A DNA stretch of 45,183 nt, taken from the NCBI RefSeq assembly GCF_009377205.1, contig NZ_VJZE01000020.1, positions 1 through 45,183 on the forward strand, given 5' to 3'. The stretch is from Streptomyces phyllanthi. GTDB taxonomy: Bacteria; Actinomycetota; Actinomycetes; Streptomycetales; Streptomycetaceae. The translations under genes and the position numbers were made by a program. The notes under the pieces are model-generated. The model saw nothing but the letters and a program-made list of their open reading frames with translations, was not told the DNA's origin and did not search any database. Every line of letters begins with the position of its first letter. Within the stretch, counting starts at the first letter, position 1. Of the stretch, positions 15,380 to 25,600 are shown in pieces.

Positions 15380-16879
15380 TCAGCCTCGGGGGCGGGCGCT
15401 CGGTGCCACGTAGAAGTCGAGGTGACCGGACCGGTGGACGGGCCAGCCGCGGGCGTAGTCGGGCGGGGCGGCCCTCGGCGGGGTGAGCACGGCGAACGGA
15501 GTCCGCCGGGAGGTGCGCAGGAGTTCCGCCCGGGTGACGTTGGTGTTGTTGCCCTCGGTGTAGACGGAGGAGCACCCGGCGTAGAAGCCGATCGGGATGG
15601 CCAGGTGACCGGTCAGCACACAGGGCGGCCGCACGCCGAGGCGGTGGAGCTCGACGGCGGTGCGGTCCCAGTCGCGGCGGGCTTCGACGGTGCGGTTCAC
15701 CGTGCGCGTGAGCACCGCGAACTGCCCCGCCAGATGCCCGGCCAGCCCGACCACCACCAGCGTGACGGCGACCGTGCGCCACTTCCCGCCCGGCACCCTC
15801 ACCAGGCGCGCCAGCCCGTCGGCGACCGGGATCGCGAGCAGCGCGTAGGCCGGGAGCAGGAAGCGCGGCGCCGCGTATCCGATCATGAACAGGTACGGGA
15901 CGGCCGCCGACGCGGCGCAGGCCACGAGGACCAGCGTGGGCGCCGGGCGCCGGGCCCTGACCGCGACCAGCGTCCCGAGGGCGGCGAACAGCGGGAGAGC
16001 GTACCACCAGGCCGCCACCGCGATGTGGGCCGGCGGTCCGGTGCACGGGCGGCAGAGGGTACGGCCGCTCAGGCTGCGCAGCTGGTCGTCGACGGCGATG
16101 TTCCACCCCAGTCCGCCCTGGATCCGGGAGCCGTCGGCCAGCCGCTGCCCGAGGCCGCCGTAGCTGATGTACGCCTCGATCACCCACGGGGCCGTTCCCG
16201 CGGCGAGGCCCGCGAGAAGGGCCGCCAGCAGCCCGAGGTGCCGTCGGCGCGGTACGCAGAGCAGCAGGCCCAGAAGCGGCAGGGTCGCCCACACCGCGTC
16301 GGTGGGCCGCATCAGCGCCATCAGCGCCGCGCCGGCGCCCACGCCCCACAGGGCGGCCCGGTCGGAGCGGTCGGCCCGGGCACGCAGGAAGCAACCCGCG
16401 CAGGCCAGGGCGCCGATCGCCACCCAGTAGTTGGGCATGGCCTGCGGGCCGTAGTAGAGCGTCACCCACAGCGAGGCGAAGAGCGCTCCCCCGAGGGCCA
16501 CCACACGTTTCGGGAAGACCCCTCGCCAGACGCGCAGCGCCAGATAGAGCGCCAGGCCCGACAGCAGCGCGAGAAAGATCCGCAGGAGAGCGGTCGAGGA
16601 CGACCACGCGGCGATCGGCGCGACGATCCACGAGACGCCTCGCGCGCGCGGGGCGCTGAAGAACGCCGCCGGTGCGTGCGGGCTGACCTGGCTGACGTAC
16701 ACCGTCTCGTCCCAGCCGAGGCCCATTCCGGGCCGTACGAGGGTGAGCTGGGCGAGCGTAAACGCGGCCGCCACCGCGAGGAGTAAGGCGTCGCGGCGTA
16801 TTCGCCCCGGCCTGCGGGCGGCCAAGGGCGGCCCGGCCTGTGAGGCGCCCACGAGCGTGGCGTGCGGGCTGTCGACCAT
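15380..16879 (-). CDS. Polytopic GT-C-type glycosyltransferase-like membrane protein
   Basis: About 499 residues with some ten to twelve membrane helices (DALLLAVAAAFTLAQLTLV near the start, then ALLRIFLALLSGLALYLALR and others). After the first helix comes GLGWDETVYVSQ; an acidic Asp-Glu pair in the first extracytoplasmic loop is the hallmark of GT-C enzymes (GT39/ArnT/PMT-like), which transfer sugars from polyprenyl-phosphate donors outside the membrane. The soluble C-terminal part (TGHLAIPIGFYAGCSSVYTE) is short. The ATG at 16879 was chosen because GGAGG lies 7 nt upstream. It converges on lysR with 12 nt between stops. Acceptor and sugar are unknown; other 'dolichyl-phosphate-mannose'-like proteins of unproven activity look similar. 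Confidence 0.8.
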   Translation of the reverse strand: MVDSPHATLVGASQAGPPLAARRPGRIRRDALLLAVAAAFTLAQLTLVRPGMGLGWDETVYVSQVSPHAPAAFFSAPRARGVSWIVAPIAAWSSSTALLRIFLALLSGLALYLALRVWRGVFPKRVVALGGALFASLWVTLYYGPQAMPNYWVAIGALACAGCFLRARADRSDRAALWGVGAGAALMALMRPTDAVWATLPLLGLLLCVPRRRHLGLLAALLAGLAAGTAPWVIEAYISYGGLGQRLADGSRIQGGLGWNIAVDDQLRSLSGRTLCRPCTGPPAHIAVAAWWYALPLFAALGTLVAVRARRPAPTLVLVACAASAAVPYLFMIGYAAPRFLLPAYALLAIPVADGLARLVRVPGGKWRTVAVTLVVVGLAGHLAGQFAVLTRTVNRTVEARRDWDRTAVELHRLGVRPPCVLTGHLAIPIGFYAGCSSVYTEGNNTNVTRAELLRTSRRTPFAVLTPPRAAPPDYARGWPVHRSGHLDFYVAPSARPRG

Positions 16880-16984
16880 CGTCCACCCTCCATCCGTGAC
16901 AGATGGGGACAAATTAGGCTGAACAGCTTGTATGTGCAGACCGGACGTGGTCCATCCGGCGCAGGCGGTGCCGCGACACGCCGA

Positions 16985-17012
16985 CGGCGCCCGGGGCTTG
17001 CCCCGGGCGCCG
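16985..17012 (-). terminator. Hairpin terminator after the dual-GH43 gene
   Basis: A perfect 13-bp stem, CGGCGCCCGGGGC against its complement with a TT loop, lies 27 nt past the stop of the large glycoside hydrolase gene on the minus strand. It lacks a U-tract, as usual in Streptomyces. It also insulates the glycosyltransferase gene from read-through. Confidence 0.7.
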
Positions 17013-17038
17013 CTCGGTGGAGTACGGCCTGATTCCCG

Positions 17039-20000
17039 CTACAGCCGGCCGATGGTGATGCCGGCCGTGCTGGCGCCGGTCTCGTTGTCGTAGACGACCT
17101 GACCGGTGGACTTCTTCCAGATCTTGATGCGGTAGGTGTCCGGGCCGTCGGTGGCGGTGATCCGGAAACCGTAGCCGCTGGTGCCGCCCACGGTTCCGGA
17201 GCCCTGGTAGACGGCCTTCGAACCGGTGACCACGAGCCACTCGGAGCCGGTGGAGCGGAACTTCAGCTTGGCGCCCAGGAAGTCGAAGGTGGCACGGCCT
17301 GTCGGCACCGTGGCCCCCTTCTTGTAGTGGGCGTCGAACGAGAAGCCCGCGATTCCGGTCAGCTCCGGCTTGGCGGGGTAGGCGCCGACGGGCGAGAAGA
17401 AGAAGCCGACGCCGATCGCCGGACCCGCCGCCCGGTCGTAGACGACCAGCTCGGGGAGGGTCGTGCTGTCCGAGCCGCCGTCGTCGTCGGTGACGGTGAT
17501 CTCCGGGCGGTGGATGCCCGCCTTGGTGTAGGTGTGGCCGGCCGTGCAGCCGGAGGACGTGACCGTGCCGGAGGTCGGGTCGCTTCCGTCCTTCCAGTCG
17601 ACCCGGCAGGTCTGGGTGTCGTCGGAGCCCAGGTCGGTGAAGTCCGCGGTGACCACCGTGGACTTGTTCGCCGCCACCGGGTCCTTCGGGCCCGTCGCCG
17701 CCGTGATCACCGGGGCCGCGTTGCCGACCGTGACGGTGAGCGAGTCGCTGCTGCGGCCGCCGGTCAGGGTGACCTTGTAGGTCCCGTCGTCGTCGCAGGT
17801 GATCGTGGTGAGGATGGCGTCGGGGTCGGCGAAGACGCAGGGTGCGCCGTCCTCCACCGTCCACTTCGGGTCGCCGGCTCCGGAGATGGTGCCGGTGACC
17901 GGGATCGCGGTGCCCTCGGTGCCGGAGGCGCTGGGGCCTGCGTGGACGATGGTGACCGGGTCGACGCTGGTCAGGGTGGGCACCACGTCCTTGATCAGGC
18001 CCTCGGAGTCGAACTCCAGCTTGTCGATGGTGGTTTCGCGGTGGGTGCCGTCACCGCCGGGGATGGCGAAGCGGTGGTAGGCGATGTACCAGTCGTCGGT
18101 GTTCGGCACATCGACCACGGAGTGGTGGCCCGGGCCCTTGATCCCGAGGGCCAGGCGCTTGCTGAGGATCACTCCGCGCTTGGTCCACGGGCCGGTGGGC
18201 GAGTCCCCGGTGGCGTACGCCACGCGGTAGTTCTCGTCCCGGGTGTCGTTCTCCGACCACATGAAGTAGTAGGTGCCCTTGCGCTTGATGACGAAGGAGC
18301 CCTCGTTGTAGCCGCTCGGCGTGATGTCGGTGATCTTCGACTCGTCGAACGAGATCATGTCGTCGTTCAGCGGGACGACGTAGCCGCGGCCGTTGCCGAA
18401 GTACAGGTACGACGTGCCGTCGTCGTCGGTGAAGACCGCCGGGTCGATCATCTGGCCGGTGAGCTGCCCGGCCTTGAGCAGCGGCTTGCCCAGGGGGTCC
18501 TTGAAGGGACCGGTGGGCGAGTCGGAGACGGCGACGCCGATGTTCGCGTCCGCGGAGTAGTAGAAGTAGTACTTCCCGTCCTTCTCGGCCATCGTCGGCG
18601 CCCAGGCCCGGCTGTCCGCCCAGGAGATGTCGGGACCGAGGTCCAGGATGACGCCGTGGTCCTTCCAGTGGACCAGGTCCTTGGAGGAGTAGGCCTTGAA
18701 CTGAGTGCCGCTCCAGCCCGGGAAGCCGTCGGTGGTCGGGTACATGTAGAAGGTGTCGCCGAACCGGACGATGTTCGGGTCCGCGTTGAGGCCCGGCAGG
18801 ACCGGGCTGCGCATCCGCTGCGCCTCCACCGTCCAGGTGCGCTTCTCGCCGTCCGAGCCGGTGACCTCGTACGTGACCGGCTCGGTGAAGTCGTGCAGCG
18901 AACCGGAGGCGGGGCTGATGGCCGCGCCGTGGGCGAGGGTGAACTCGGGGGCGAGGGCGGTGACGTCGGCTTCCTCGGTCAGCGGCAGGATGATCCTGCT
19001 GTCCGCGTCGTTGATGATCGCGTCGACCTTCAGCGCGGGGTGGGTCGCCGCCGCGATTCCGGTCGTGTTGCCGCCGAGCTCCAGGACCTCGGCGGGCGAC
19101 AGCGCCCGGTTGTAGATCCGGAAGTCGTCCACCTCGCCGCCGAAGTACGGGTCCGCGGAGTACAGGGACCTGCCGATGTAGCCGGAGTAGCCCTTGGTCG
19201 CGTCGTACAGCTCGTACGGCTTGATGGTCACACCGCTCACCCGGGACACCTCGACGCCGTCCACGTAGAGGACCGCGGTCTCGGTCGCGCCGTTCAGGGT
19301 GACCGTGACGTGCTTCCACTCACCGGGGGTGAGCTGGGAGCCGCCGATCATCTGGCTCTCTCCCCACCAACTGGTCTTGGAGATCGCCGAGAAGAGCTTG
19401 GAACCGCCGTTGGAGGGAGTGGCGAAGAGGTACTTGTTGCTGTCCGGGCCGAGGCCGAAGAGCCACTGGAAGTTGTCCCCGCCCTTCCACTTGGCGTAGG
19501 TGGAGACGGTGACGCTCTCGGTGCCCATCAGGACGCCGTTCGGGATCCGGACGTACGGCGAGGTGGTGGAACTGCTCGACCCGCCGGACATCTTGAACGA
19601 GCCGTCCTTCACGCCCGTGCCGAAGTCGGGCGTGCGGACGTAGGTGCCGTGATAGCCGTGGCCGCTGGAGTCACGGGCGATGTTGCCGCCGGTCTCGTCG
19701 AAGTCGTAGCGCAGGAGCAGGTCGGCGGGGACGTCGGGGCCCTTCTCGGAGACGGTGACCTCGGCGCGGACCTCCAGCGCGGCGCCGTCCGGCAGGCCGC
19801 CCTTCACGGTGAAGGTGCCGGCCTGGGCGTACGCCGACTCCGGGACGTCGTCCCAGTCGACGGAGACGGGACGCTTGACGCCGTCGGCGTACTCGGCGAT
19901 GACGGTGGCCGGGAGGACCGGCGCGTCACCGATGCGTGTCTCGACCTTGATGTCCTCGACGCTCTCCACCAGCTGGTCGGGCTGGTAGGTGCGCAGCAGG

Positions 20001-22243
20001 CGGTCGTACTCGGCCTGCGTCACCGGGAGCACGGTGCCGTGGCGGGGCTTGGCGGGCAGGTCGTAGCTCGTGGACGGGGTCCAGGTGCCGGAGGCGAGGT
20101 CCGTCGTCTCGAAGGGGATGTAGCCACGGCCGCCGAACTCGTCGAGGAACGAGTACCACTTCTCCTCGGTGTTGGACTTGAAGACCAGGGGTCCTTCGGC
20201 GGCGTTCATCGCGCCCTTGCCGATGCCCTCCGCGACCGCGGTCCAGGAGGTGCTGAGGAGCGAGTCGCTCTTCTCCTCGAAGATGAACTTGCTGTTGGGG
20301 GTGGAGGAGGTGTTGTTCCGCTCGTCCTTGGACAGGCGGTAGTACGTCCCGTCGTGCTGGATCACCGTGGAGTCGATGACCGAGTAGCCGCGGTCGATCC
20401 AGACCTTGGGCTCGCTGAACGTGTGGAAGTCGCGGGTGGTCGCGTACATCATGCGGTTGTACGTGTCGCCGGAATGCGCCTCGTTGTCGTACAGCTTCGA
20501 CGCCCAGAAGACGACGTACTCGCCGAGCTTCTCGTCGTAGTAGGCCTCCGGGGCCCAGGTGTTGCCCGCGCTGTCGGGCGAGACCTTGACCAGGCGCTGG
20601 TTGGTCCAGTTCACCAGGTCGGTGGACTCCCAGACCATGATGGACTTGCTGCCGGTGCGCTGCGAGCGGTCCCAGTCGCCGTTGCCGTAGATCCTGAGGT
20701 CGGTGGCGATCTGGTAGAACTTGTCGCCCTCCGGGGACCGGATGATGAACGGGTCCCGCAGGCCCTTCTCACCGAGCGTGGAGGTGAGGACCGGCTTGCC
20801 GTCGTTCAGCTCGCGCCACTTCAGCGGGTCGTTGCCCTTGCTGAGGGCGAAGTAGAGCTGCTCGCCGTCCGCGGTGCCCTCGCCGGTGAAGTAGCTGAAC
20901 ATGTAGCCCTTGAGGGCTTCCTTCTGCGGCAGTTCCGGCACCTTGGCGGTGAACTCGCGGGTCGCCTTCGCGTCGCCCTTGGTGACGGTGGCGGTCAGGG
21001 TGACCGTGGTGTCGCCGTCGCCGTGCGCGGGGCGGTGGACCACGCCGTCGCCGGAGATCACGTCCGGGTTCGCGGAGGACCAGGCGACCTTCGTGCTGAA
21101 GGCGCCGGTCGCGGGGAGCGTGAGGTTCCCGCGTACGTCGTCGAGGTTGTGCACGCTGAGCTTCTCGGCCGCCTGCTCGGTGGCGGTGGCGTCGTCGAAG
21201 TCGGCGGGGACCGTGATGTCGAAGCTCTTGGTGTCGGTGACGGTGCCCTTCTTCAGGGTCGCCGTGAGCGTGGCGTGTCCGTCGGGTTCGCCGGCGGCGG
21301 GGCGGGTGACCTTGCCGGTCGCCGAGACGACGTCGGCGTTGTCGGTGGCCCAGGTGATCTTGGAGCCGCCCGCCGTGCCGACCGTCGGCAGGGTCAGGTC
21401 GGAGGTGACGGCGCTGGTGTCGCCGAGGGTGAGGGCGGCCTTGTCGTCCGCGACGCCCTGAACGTCGACGGGGAGGGCGATCTGCTCGACCTCCGAGGAG
21501 GCGAGTGCCCGGTTGTAGACCCGGAAGTCCCGGATCCTGCCCTTGAAGAGCTTGTCCCCGGGATAGACCGACTTGCCGACGTAGTTGGCGGTGGTGGTGC
21601 CCGAGCCGATGGCGCCGGGAGTGATGGTGACCGCCGTGTTGCGGGCCACCTCCACGCCGTCCTCGTAGAGCACGCCCGTGTTGCCGGTCTGGGTGTAGGC
21701 GATGTGCTTCCAGACGGAACGGGTCAGGTTCGAGGAGGTGGAGGGCTTGGTGGTCTGCTCGGTCGACCAGTTGCCGGTGGCGATGGAGGTACGGAAGCTG
21801 TCGCCGGTGGTGAACAGGTAGCCGTTGCCCGCGGTGCCGCTGGTGTTGCCGAAGCCGTAGATGAAGTACGGGGTCGCCTGGGCGGAGTCGATCTTCACGT
21901 CCATCGAGACGGTGATCGAGTTCATGCCGCTCATGATGTTGTTCGGCACCTTGATGTAGGTGTCCGAGCCGTTGAAGGCGAGGCCCTCGCCGCTGCCCGA
22001 CCAGCCCGCGGCGCCGTTCACGGTGCCGTCACGACCGTTGCCCGAGGAGTCGGCGGCCACGCTTCCGGAGGAGGCGTCGAGCTTGTACCGGAGCGCCAGG
22101 CCGTCGGTGACGTCCACGGGGTCCGCCGCCTGGGCCATGGGCATGGCGGGGCCGGCCAGACCGAGGAACAGCGAGGCGGCGGCGAGTCCGGCGAGACGGC
22201 TCGCCCCACGTCTCGCCCGGCTGGGTCGTGCGGTGTTGGTCAT
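17039..22243 (-). CDS. Secreted multidomain protein with two GH43 catalytic domains, two LamG domains and Ig/PKD modules
   Basis: A 1734-residue exported polysaccharide-degrading protein. In order: signal peptide (1-39, cleaved near PMAQAA); LamG/concanavalin-like module (about 45-255); two atrophied bacterial Ig domains (about 262-346 and 350-436); a first GH43 five-bladed propeller (about 443-745) with Asp497 in RDPF, Asp624 in IDST and Glu683 in AAEGP; a Big_4-type Ig domain (about 755-832); a second LamG (about 840-1055); a linker; a second GH43 (about 1145-1425) with Asp1155 in ADPN, Asp1267 in IDPA and Glu1314 in NEGS; Ig/PKD-like repeats (about 1430-1600); and a C-terminal beta domain I do not recognise. 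GH43 enzymes are inverting arabinofuranosidases, xylosidases or arabinanases, and both triads are intact. The ATG at 22243 follows GGGAAG and starts the signal peptide. Confidence 0.92.
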   Translation of the reverse strand: MTNTARPSRARRGASRLAGLAAASLFLGLAGPAMPMAQAADPVDVTDGLALRYKLDASSGSVAADSSGNGRDGTVNGAAGWSGSGEGLAFNGSDTYIKVPNNIMSGMNSITVSMDVKIDSAQATPYFIYGFGNTSGTAGNGYLFTTGDSFRTSIATGNWSTEQTTKPSTSSNLTRSVWKHIAYTQTGNTGVLYEDGVEVARNTAVTITPGAIGSGTTTANYVGKSVYPGDKLFKGRIRDFRVYNRALASSEVEQIALPVDVQGVADDKAALTLGDTSAVTSDLTLPTVGTAGGSKITWATDNADVVSATGKVTRPAAGEPDGHATLTATLKKGTVTDTKSFDITVPADFDDATATEQAAEKLSVHNLDDVRGNLTLPATGAFSTKVAWSSANPDVISGDGVVHRPAHGDGDTTVTLTATVTKGDAKATREFTAKVPELPQKEALKGYMFSYFTGEGTADGEQLYFALSKGNDPLKWRELNDGKPVLTSTLGEKGLRDPFIIRSPEGDKFYQIATDLRIYGNGDWDRSQRTGSKSIMVWESTDLVNWTNQRLVKVSPDSAGNTWAPEAYYDEKLGEYVVFWASKLYDNEAHSGDTYNRMMYATTRDFHTFSEPKVWIDRGYSVIDSTVIQHDGTYYRLSKDERNNTSSTPNSKFIFEEKSDSLLSTSWTAVAEGIGKGAMNAAEGPLVFKSNTEEKWYSFLDEFGGRGYIPFETTDLASGTWTPSTSYDLPAKPRHGTVLPVTQAEYDRLLRTYQPDQLVESVEDIKVETRIGDAPVLPATVIAEYADGVKRPVSVDWDDVPESAYAQAGTFTVKGGLPDGAALEVRAEVTVSEKGPDVPADLLLRYDFDETGGNIARDSSGHGYHGTYVRTPDFGTGVKDGSFKMSGGSSSSTTSPYVRIPNGVLMGTESVTVSTYAKWKGGDNFQWLFGLGPDSNKYLFATPSNGGSKLFSAISKTSWWGESQMIGGSQLTPGEWKHVTVTLNGATETAVLYVDGVEVSRVSGVTIKPYELYDATKGYSGYIGRSLYSADPYFGGEVDDFRIYNRALSPAEVLELGGNTTGIAAATHPALKVDAIINDADSRIILPLTEEADVTALAPEFTLAHGAAISPASGSLHDFTEPVTYEVTGSDGEKRTWTVEAQRMRSPVLPGLNADPNIVRFGDTFYMYPTTDGFPGWSGTQFKAYSSKDLVHWKDHGVILDLGPDISWADSRAWAPTMAEKDGKYYFYYSADANIGVAVSDSPTGPFKDPLGKPLLKAGQLTGQMIDPAVFTDDDGTSYLYFGNGRGYVVPLNDDMISFDESKITDITPSGYNEGSFVIKRKGTYYFMWSENDTRDENYRVAYATGDSPTGPWTKRGVILSKRLALGIKGPGHHSVVDVPNTDDWYIAYHRFAIPGGDGTHRETTIDKLEFDSEGLIKDVVPTLTSVDPVTIVHAGPSASGTEGTAIPVTGTISGAGDPKWTVEDGAPCVFADPDAILTTITCDDDGTYKVTLTGGRSSDSLTVTVGNAAPVITAATGPKDPVAANKSTVVTADFTDLGSDDTQTCRVDWKDGSDPTSGTVTSSGCTAGHTYTKAGIHRPEITVTDDDGGSDSTTLPELVVYDRAAGPAIGVGFFFSPVGAYPAKPELTGIAGFSFDAHYKKGATVPTGRATFDFLGAKLKFRSTGSEWLVVTGSKAVYQGSGTVGGTSGYGFRITATDGPDTYRIKIWKKSTGQVVYDNETGASTAGITIGRL

Positions 22244-22561
22244 GTCGGGTCTTCCCTGCTGAGGCACGGCTTTGTGAGGCAAAGACAGGCAAGGCGGGCA
22301 GCGGGACCCCCTCCCCCGGGATTCCGCCGTTTCGTCGGTGTGACGTCGTGTTGCGAGAGTGTCAACTGGGGTGTGCAGGGGCGTCAAGGGTTTTCGAACG
22401 ATGTCCGACCTGCCGAACAACTTGTTTTCCGCACACACCGGACCGGCCGCTCAGCCGCCTTGAAGAGGTGCCCTGTGCGCGGGACGGCCCTCGTCGTTCG
22501 GCACGCGAGCCGTCCTTTTCCGAGGTGCGCCTTCGAGCCGTTGCCGGTGTCCTGGTACGGC
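22244..22561 (-). promoter_or_regulatory. Upstream region of the GH43 gene, with a -35-like TTGACA
   Basis: No gene is supported here. On the minus strand, TTGACA (22360-22365) lies about 117 nt before the ATG, but the hexamer 17 nt downstream is a poor -10. A second TTGACG lies about 20 nt further upstream. The region 22350-22440 is relatively A/T-rich and is the likely promoter. A GCCCTGTGCGCGG segment near 22470 repeats part of the hairpin at 22585. Confidence 0.35.
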
Positions 22562-22601
22562 ACGGCCGCGCACAGGGCGGGCCAGCCCTGTGCGCGGCCG
22601 T
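22562..22601 (-). terminator. Strong hairpin terminator after the EccC-like gene
   Basis: Seventeen bases (ACGGCCGCGCACAGGGC, 22562-22578) pair perfectly with 22585-22601 across a 6-nt loop, starting 16 nt past the stop of the EccC-like gene on the minus strand. This is the longest perfect stem I found in the window and clearly ends the sigma-EccC operon. Confidence 0.8.
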
Positions 22602-22616
22602 CCGGAACCGGACTCG

Positions 22617-25600
22617 TCAGTCGAAGGTGGTCTCGGGAATCTGCACGTTGATCAGCTCTCCCGAGCGCGGGTCGACGGTCATGCCCCGGCCGGGCCTGCG
22701 GTTGCGCAGGTGGGCATGGGTCAGGCGGATGCCCAGGACGTCGCCGTCCATCAGGCTCTGGGCGTCCAGCAGCACACCTCTGCGCTGCCGTTTCAGGGCA
22801 CCGAGCCAGCCCATCGCTCCCGCCATGGTGTCCCCCGTGGCGGCGGCGGCCAGCCCGATGCCGCGTTCCCTGCCGGACTCGGCCAGGGCACGGAGGTCCT
22901 GGTCGAACTCCGGCAGCGCCACCAGGTCGGCGTCGTCGACGAGCACCACGCAGGGCTCGCTGCCGCTCTCCAGGGCGGCGGCGAACTCCCGTGCCGTGGG
23001 CGCCCGTGACGTGAGCAGCCGGACTCCCGGATGCCCGTCCAGAGCACGCAGCGGCGACTCCCGGGGCGTGAGGACGACGAGCCGGGTACCGGAGGCGAGC
23101 AGGGAGACCGCGAGGCCCGCCAGCGTGGTGCTGCGGCCGGATCCGGGAGGCCCGGCGACCACGAACGTCGGCGCGTCCGCGAAGTCCACCCCCACTGGCG
23201 CGACGTCGTCACCGCCCAGGCCCAGCAGTCCCCACAGGGGCCGGCGGAACTCCTCCGCCACCTTCTCGTACGCCTCCGTGAAGTCCACCTTCGCGGGCAG
23301 CGAGCCGATGCGGACGGGCCGGCGGGCGGCGGGCAGCCCCGCGTCACGACGGGTCGCCTCCTCGCCGATGGCGCGCAGTGCCTCCGCCTGCTCCTGCCCG
23401 GTTGCCCCGGGTCCGAGCAGCGCGACCTGGATCTCGGTGCCGTCGGAGGTCCAGCCCTGTCCGGGCTTGATGACGTCGGGCATCTCGGCCGGGCGTTTGC
23501 CCACGAGGTGGTAGTCGCTGCGGTCGTTCAGCCGCAGCAGCAGTTTGTTGTCGTTGAGCGCGCTGGCCCGCGAGGCGAGCAGGGCGCGCTCGGACGTGGC
23601 GACGACGTGCAGACCCGAGGCGGCTCCCTCGCGCAGGAGGCGGTTGAGCTGGTCCATCAGCCGGCCGCCGTGGTGATCGGCGATGAGGTCGACGAGGGCG
23701 TCCCAGCCGTCGATGAGCAGCATGACGTGTGCCGGGCGGGCCGCCGCGGGGACGATCTCGCGCAGCTCCGCCAGATTCGCCGCGTGATGCTCGGTCAGCA
23801 GTTCCTGGCGGCGCCCCAGTTCGGCATCGAGCCGGGCGAACAGCCGCTCCAGCCGCTCGGTGTCGCCGCGGAGCACGACGGCGCCGCAGTGCGGCAGCAC
23901 GCCCAGGGCGGACAACGCGCCGCCCGCGAAGTCGATGCCGTACAGGTGGACGTCCGCGGCGGAGTGGCCACGGGCCAGCGCCCCGGCCATGGTCCGCAGC
24001 ACCTGCGAGCGCCCGGAGCGCGGGATGCCGATGACATACAGGTGGCCGAAGGTGTCGAGGTCCAGCTGGACCGGCAGTTGCGCCTGGGAGCCGGGCAGGT
24101 CCGACAGCGCCCAGGACACCGGCGCCAGTCGGGCTCCGCCGGGCTCTTCAGGCTGCGGCAGGTCGGCCATCAGCACATTGCTGTCGAGCGGGGGCAGCCA
24201 AGGGCTGGGCTGGGGCACGCAGTCCAGGAGCTCCGTCGCCTCACGCACCGCCTCGACCAGCGCGTTGAGGTCGGTGGGGAGGTCGTCGTCCACGGCGGCG
24301 GCACGGGGCTCGTCGGCGGCATCCGGCACTCCGACGGCACGGCCGAGACGCTGCCACGGCAGTTCGGTCCCCCAGACCTGGGGCCTTTCCGACTCGACCG
24401 GCCGCTGTGGCTCCTGGGCCGGCGCGGGCCCGGGCCGGGTCGCACCGCAGTACGCGGTCTGGAAGGGGACGACCGTGCCGTGCCCGAGCCGGGCCAGGGC
24501 CCGGCCGGGGGTGTTCGGGGAGATGCTGACGGCGTCCTTGGTGTCGATGACGTCCTGGCTCTCGCCGGAGTCGGTGACGCGCAGGGCGATCCGCAGGTTG
24601 GTGTTGGCGCGGATGTCGGCGTTGACCACACCGGCCGGACGCTGGGTGGCCAGGACCAGATGGATGCCCAGGGACCGGCCGCGCTGGGCGATACCCACGA
24701 GGCCGGGGATGAAGTCCGGGATCTCCCGGAACAGGGTGGCGAACTCGTCGATGACGATGACCAGCCGGGGCACGGGCTGCAGCTCCGGGTTCCGGCGGCG
24801 CATGCTCTGGTACTCGGGCAGGTCCTTGGCCGCGGCGGCCGCCAGGATGTGCTCGCGGCGGAGCAGTTCGGCCGACAGCGAGGTGAGCGCACGCTGCACG
24901 AGATGGCTGTCGAGGTCGGTGACCATGCCGAGGGTGTGGGGCAGCTTCACACAGTCCTTGAAGGCGCTTCCGCCCTTGTAGTCGACCAGGACGAAGGTCA
25001 GCTCGTCGGGCCGGTTGACCGCGGCGAGCGAGGCCACGAAGGTCTGCAGCAGCTCCGACTTGCCGGATCCGGTGGTGCCCGCCACCAGGCCGTGCGGGCC
25101 GTCCTTCACCAGGTCGAAGGCGGCCGCGCCGTCGTAGCCCGCGCCGAGCAGCAGCGAGGTGGACGACGGTCGTTCCGTCCAGCGCGCCGCGATCATCTTG
25201 CCGCTCGGCTCCGGCATGCCCAGCAGGTCGAGCAGGCCGACGCCGTCCGGCAGGCCCTCGGAGGCGTCCGGGGTGACGTCGTGGATCGGGGCGATACCCC
25301 GGGCGAGGCGCTCGCACCACGCGGGTTCGACCAGGTCGGGGCGGATGTCGGGGACGTCGGGCTGTCCGGTGCGACGCAGGGTCAGCCGGTGGTTCTCGTA
25401 CCGGACCACCGCGGTGCACTCCTCGGGGAGGAGGCGTTCCTCGTGGTCCAGGCAGAGGGGGAAGATCCGGGCCCCGGGGCCCTCCTTCAGGATGGAGACG
25501 ACACCGGGGACGTCGCGCAGGCGGCGGGCGCCGTCCATCACGACCAGCACGTCCGGTTCGCTCAGCAGCGCCTTGCTCATGGTCGACTCGGCGGCCCGCT

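Noticed and set aside
17327..22651. A 1774-codon open frame on the plus strand
   Set aside because: It is antisense to the dual-GH43 gene. The translation is Val/Gly/Arg/Asp-rich with no domains, as expected from the mirror of GC-biased codons.
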